A stretch of DNA of 7,131 nt from Candidatus Levyibacteriota bacterium (lineage in GTDB: Bacteria; Patescibacteriota; Microgenomatia; Levybacterales; UBA12049): contig JAHFKE010000056.1 of assembly GCA_023245515.1 (NCBI GenBank), forward strand, positions 1 through 7,131. Direction: 5' to 3'. Both the position numbers and the translations under genes were made by a program. Shown here in pieces: positions 5,531 through 7,131 of the stretch (its first letter is position 1; each line of letters starts with the position of its first letter). The notes under the pieces were generated by a model. The model searched no databases. It was not told the origin of the DNA and saw only the letters and a program-made list of their open reading frames with translations.

Positions 5531-6409
5531 ATGCTAAAAAAATGCCATTCTATTTCTTTATTTTTTGCTTATCTGTTTTTTTCCCCTTTTAGCTGCTTTG
5601 CTGAAAATGGTGCAGAGCCCCTTAAGACCTCTATCATTCCCTTGCAAACCCCCTCTCTTCTTCGTTATCTCGAACTCTTTAAAGACCATCCCGATACTTT
5701 TGGCCCTCTTGGAAAATGGAAGCAAGGAGAAATCGAGATCACAACGAATCCCGAACAGATCCGCAAAATTGAAAACCAAGTGCGATTGCGCCTCATTTCC
5801 AATGGGACAGAGGAGAATGACGCCGAAAAATGGAGCTCTGTAGGAGTTGTCGCAGAAGATAACTACTGGATGTGGCTCCGAGATGCGGTCATTTTCCCCT
5901 CAGGCGTTTATGGGACTTATGACAGGCTGATGTGGAAAAGCGGTCTCAGTGGCTCTCCTAGAGTGGCAATCCTTCCGCTTCTTGCTAGTAAAAAAGTCGT
6001 GGTCAATATCAACTATAGACATGCAACACGCAGTTGGGAGATTGAACTTCCCCGCGGCCAGAAAAAAGCAGGAGAATCCCTGGAAAAAGCTGCAGCACGG
6101 GAACTCAAAGATGAAACGGGATATCAAATCTCCAAATTAACCCAATTAGGAACCCTTGCGCCAGATACCGGGACGATAATGGGCCTTGTTCCGATTCTAT
6201 GCGGCGAAGTAAGCCACTCGGGGAAAAGTTGGAGAAAATACTCCAAAGCGATCTTTCAAAATCCAGCATTTACAAAAGACGAGCTCAAACAGGGGTTTGA
6301 GCGCGGCTTCATCGAACTCCCCATTAATGGGGAGATCGTCAAGGTCAATTGCAGAGACTCTTTCCTCACCTATGCACTCCTGCAAGCGGAAATGAAAGGT
6401 CTGCTTTAA
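5531..6409 (+). CDS. Nudix hydrolase with predicted signal peptide, ADP-ribose-pyrophosphatase-like
   Basis: Nudix enzymes cleave nucleoside diphosphates linked to another group. The box here spans residues 176-198: G176, E182, R190-E191, D194-E195 and G197. It fits the GX5EX7REUXEEXGU pattern with a conservative Asp for the first Glu of the metal-binding pair. The preceding WEIELPRG and the YRHATRSWE stretch resemble ADP-ribose pyrophosphatases. The substrate is not proven. Residues 1-24 (KK, a hydrophobic core LFFAYLFF, then SCFA before EN) look like a signal peptide with cleavage after A24, so the enzyme would act in the periplasm or outside the cell. The 292 residues exceed the usual 180-210 because of about 140 residues ahead of the Nudix domain that I do not recognise. 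These hold two Trp-rich patches (YWMWLRD at 112-118 and RLMWK at 132-136). The start is fixed by AAGGGG at 5517. The stop overlaps the stop of the convergent gene by four bases. Confidence 0.88.
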   Translation: MLKKCHSISLFFAYLFFSPFSCFAENGAEPLKTSIIPLQTPSLLRYLELFKDHPDTFGPLGKWKQGEIEITTNPEQIRKIENQVRLRLISNGTEENDAEKWSSVGVVAEDNYWMWLRDAVIFPSGVYGTYDRLMWKSGLSGSPRVAILPLLASKKVVVNINYRHATRSWEIELPRGQKKAGESLEKAAARELKDETGYQISKLTQLGTLAPDTGTIMGLVPILCGEVSHSGKSWRKYSKAIFQNPAFTKDELKQGFERGFIELPINGEIVKVNCRDSFLTYALLQAEMKGLL

Positions 6410-6828
6410 AAACTGCAAAGTATTAGGTACACCTTATTTTCCAAAGCTTGGATTTTGTCTAGTGTTTCCAAACTGGGATTTTTTGCGAGCTGTTCTTCTA
6501 ACTTTTTAATTTGTCCATTGAGCGCCTCTACTTCTAATCTCTTGAGTAGACCAAGCTCCTTTAATCGCCCTGCTTCCCAACTAAACTTGGTAGGATCTGG
6601 AAAAGGTTGTCCGGGATGCTCCAAATAGTTCTGTACGTTCTTCAAGTCTTGTAGGATACATAGCCACTCTGCATGTTCAGGTGCACCATAAGGGAAGTAC
6701 ATGAGCATCCCTTGTACATAGTTAATCAGATCTTGTATCGTCGTACCGCCGCTATTGGCAAGGTTAGCCACGGGTTCTTGAGTGGATTGGTGAACGATGG
6801 GATTGGACTGAATAGGATCTATAGGCAT
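6406..6828 (-). CDS. Small hypothetical protein with a C-terminal coiled coil
   Basis: The function is unknown. The 140-aa product starts with about 28 polar residues (rich in Pro, Gln, Asn and Ser), followed by a helical middle (about 29-70, with GMLMYFPYGAPEHAEWL). After a Pro-rich linker (PGQPFPDPTKF), residues 87-135 form a charged heptad-like helix with Leu at regular spacing, consistent with a coiled coil. No signal peptide or membrane segment is present. Size and layout would suit a secretion chaperone, a small effector or a structural partner, but no motif decides among them. The start is well supported by a consensus AAGGAGGT (6840-6833). The stop TAA shares its bases with the Nudix gene's stop on the other strand, so the two transcripts converge with no spacer. 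Confidence 0.78.
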   Translation of the reverse strand: MPIDPIQSNPIVHQSTQEPVANLANSGGTTIQDLINYVQGMLMYFPYGAPEHAEWLCILQDLKNVQNYLEHPGQPFPDPTKFSWEAGRLKELGLLKRLEVEALNGQIKKLEEQLAKNPSLETLDKIQALENKVYLILCSF

Positions 6829-6832
6829 GATT

Positions 6833-6840
6833 ACCTCCTT
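6833..6840 (-). promoter_or_regulatory. Consensus Shine-Dalgarno site of the 140-aa gene
   Basis: AAGGAGGT is complementary to the 16S 3' end over its full length, with the GGAGG core five bases from the ATG. It is the strongest ribosome-binding site in the window and is the main reason to accept this small gene. The upstream 6841-6987 region is AT-rich and should contain the promoter. Several TA-rich -10-like strings occur there and I cannot choose among them. Confidence 0.7.
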
Positions 6841-6987
6841 AATATGATTAAATGCTTTACGCCTCTATATTTATTTTATTTAATCTTTAATTAATTTTAA
6901 ACAAAAATTAACAATATTTATTCGTTAGTATTTGATGTTAAATAAGTTAGAAAATAAATCTAGGTCAATCGCACTGTTTATGCAATA

Positions 6988-7131
6988 TTAAGAAGCTGAG
7001 GTGGTTATATTCACATAAATCTCAGCCTCTCCCCATGGGAATGAGGCAATGAATTGCTTAAGCGTCTTAAAGTGAGGGCTGTAATCGCTTAAAGGATAGC
7101 TGACGGTCACTATTTTTACAGAACTGGGCAG
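6988..7131 (-). CDS. C-terminal fragment of an unrecognised protein
   Basis: On the - strand one frame is open from the window edge for 47 codons and ends at TAA (6990-6988). The other two - strand frames close quickly near the edge. The peptide (beginning LPSSVKIVTVSYPLSD, with FPWGEAEIYVNI near the end) has an ordinary globular composition. It stops just where the sequence becomes AT-rich, as expected for a gene end. It is too short to identify. A 47-codon open frame can occur by chance, so this is a moderate call. If real, the gene reads toward the 140-aa gene on the same strand, about 150 nt upstream of it. Confidence 0.5.
   Translation of the reverse strand: MPSSVKIVTVSYPLSDYSPHFKTLKQFIASFPWGEAEIYVNITTSAS

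Noticed and set aside
6673..6894. 73-codon + strand frame opposite the 140-aa gene
   Set aside because: It runs antisense to a gene with a consensus ribosome-binding site, and its 3' third lies in AT-rich noncoding DNA.
1..7131. CRISPR arrays, tRNA genes, insertion sequences
   Set aside because: No regularly spaced direct repeats, tRNA cloverleaf or transposase frame is visible anywhere in the window.

Overview
The window looks like a piece of a chromosome from an environmental (amoeba-associated) member of the Chlamydiae. This is inferred, not proven. It rests on the GadC/XasA-like permease, two effector-type genes with chlamydial flavour (one with an F-box-like helix pair, one with a hydrophobic repeat region and a possible ADP-ribosyltransferase-like tail), and moderate-GC genes separated by very AT-rich spacers.

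Layout. Positions 1-1618 hold a housekeeping pair on the + strand: the 3' end of an amino-acid permease, then, after 2 nt, a complete rarA (replication-associated AAA+ ATPase). Positions 1619-2327 have no protein gene. About 1617-2051 is a dense chain of hairpins that reads best as one roughly 435-nt noncoding RNA on the - strand. It has an extended -10 promoter just upstream (2059-2087) and a stem plus U-tract at its 3' end (1617-1676) that overlaps the rarA stop codon. I could not match it to RNase P RNA, tmRNA, 6S, SRP RNA or a group I intron by their conserved motifs.

Positions 2328-5351 hold two single genes on the + strand. Each has its own TATAAT promoter in an AT-rich spacer. Both are candidate secreted effectors: a 464-aa protein with Inc-like hydrophobic stretches, and a 449-aa protein with an F-box-like segment after a disordered N-terminus. 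Positions 5531-6409 encode a Nudix hydrolase with an apparent signal peptide. Its ribosome-binding site lies in a small hairpin.

A 140-aa coiled-coil protein of unknown function runs the other way (6828-6406). Its stop codon shares four bases with the Nudix gene's stop. The far right end (6988-7131, - strand) appears to be the last 47 codons of another unrecognised gene.

The genes do not form one pathway. The left part is core transport and genome maintenance. The middle and right look like an accessory, host-interaction neighbourhood. The most notable object is the putative - strand structured RNA between rarA and the first effector-like gene.
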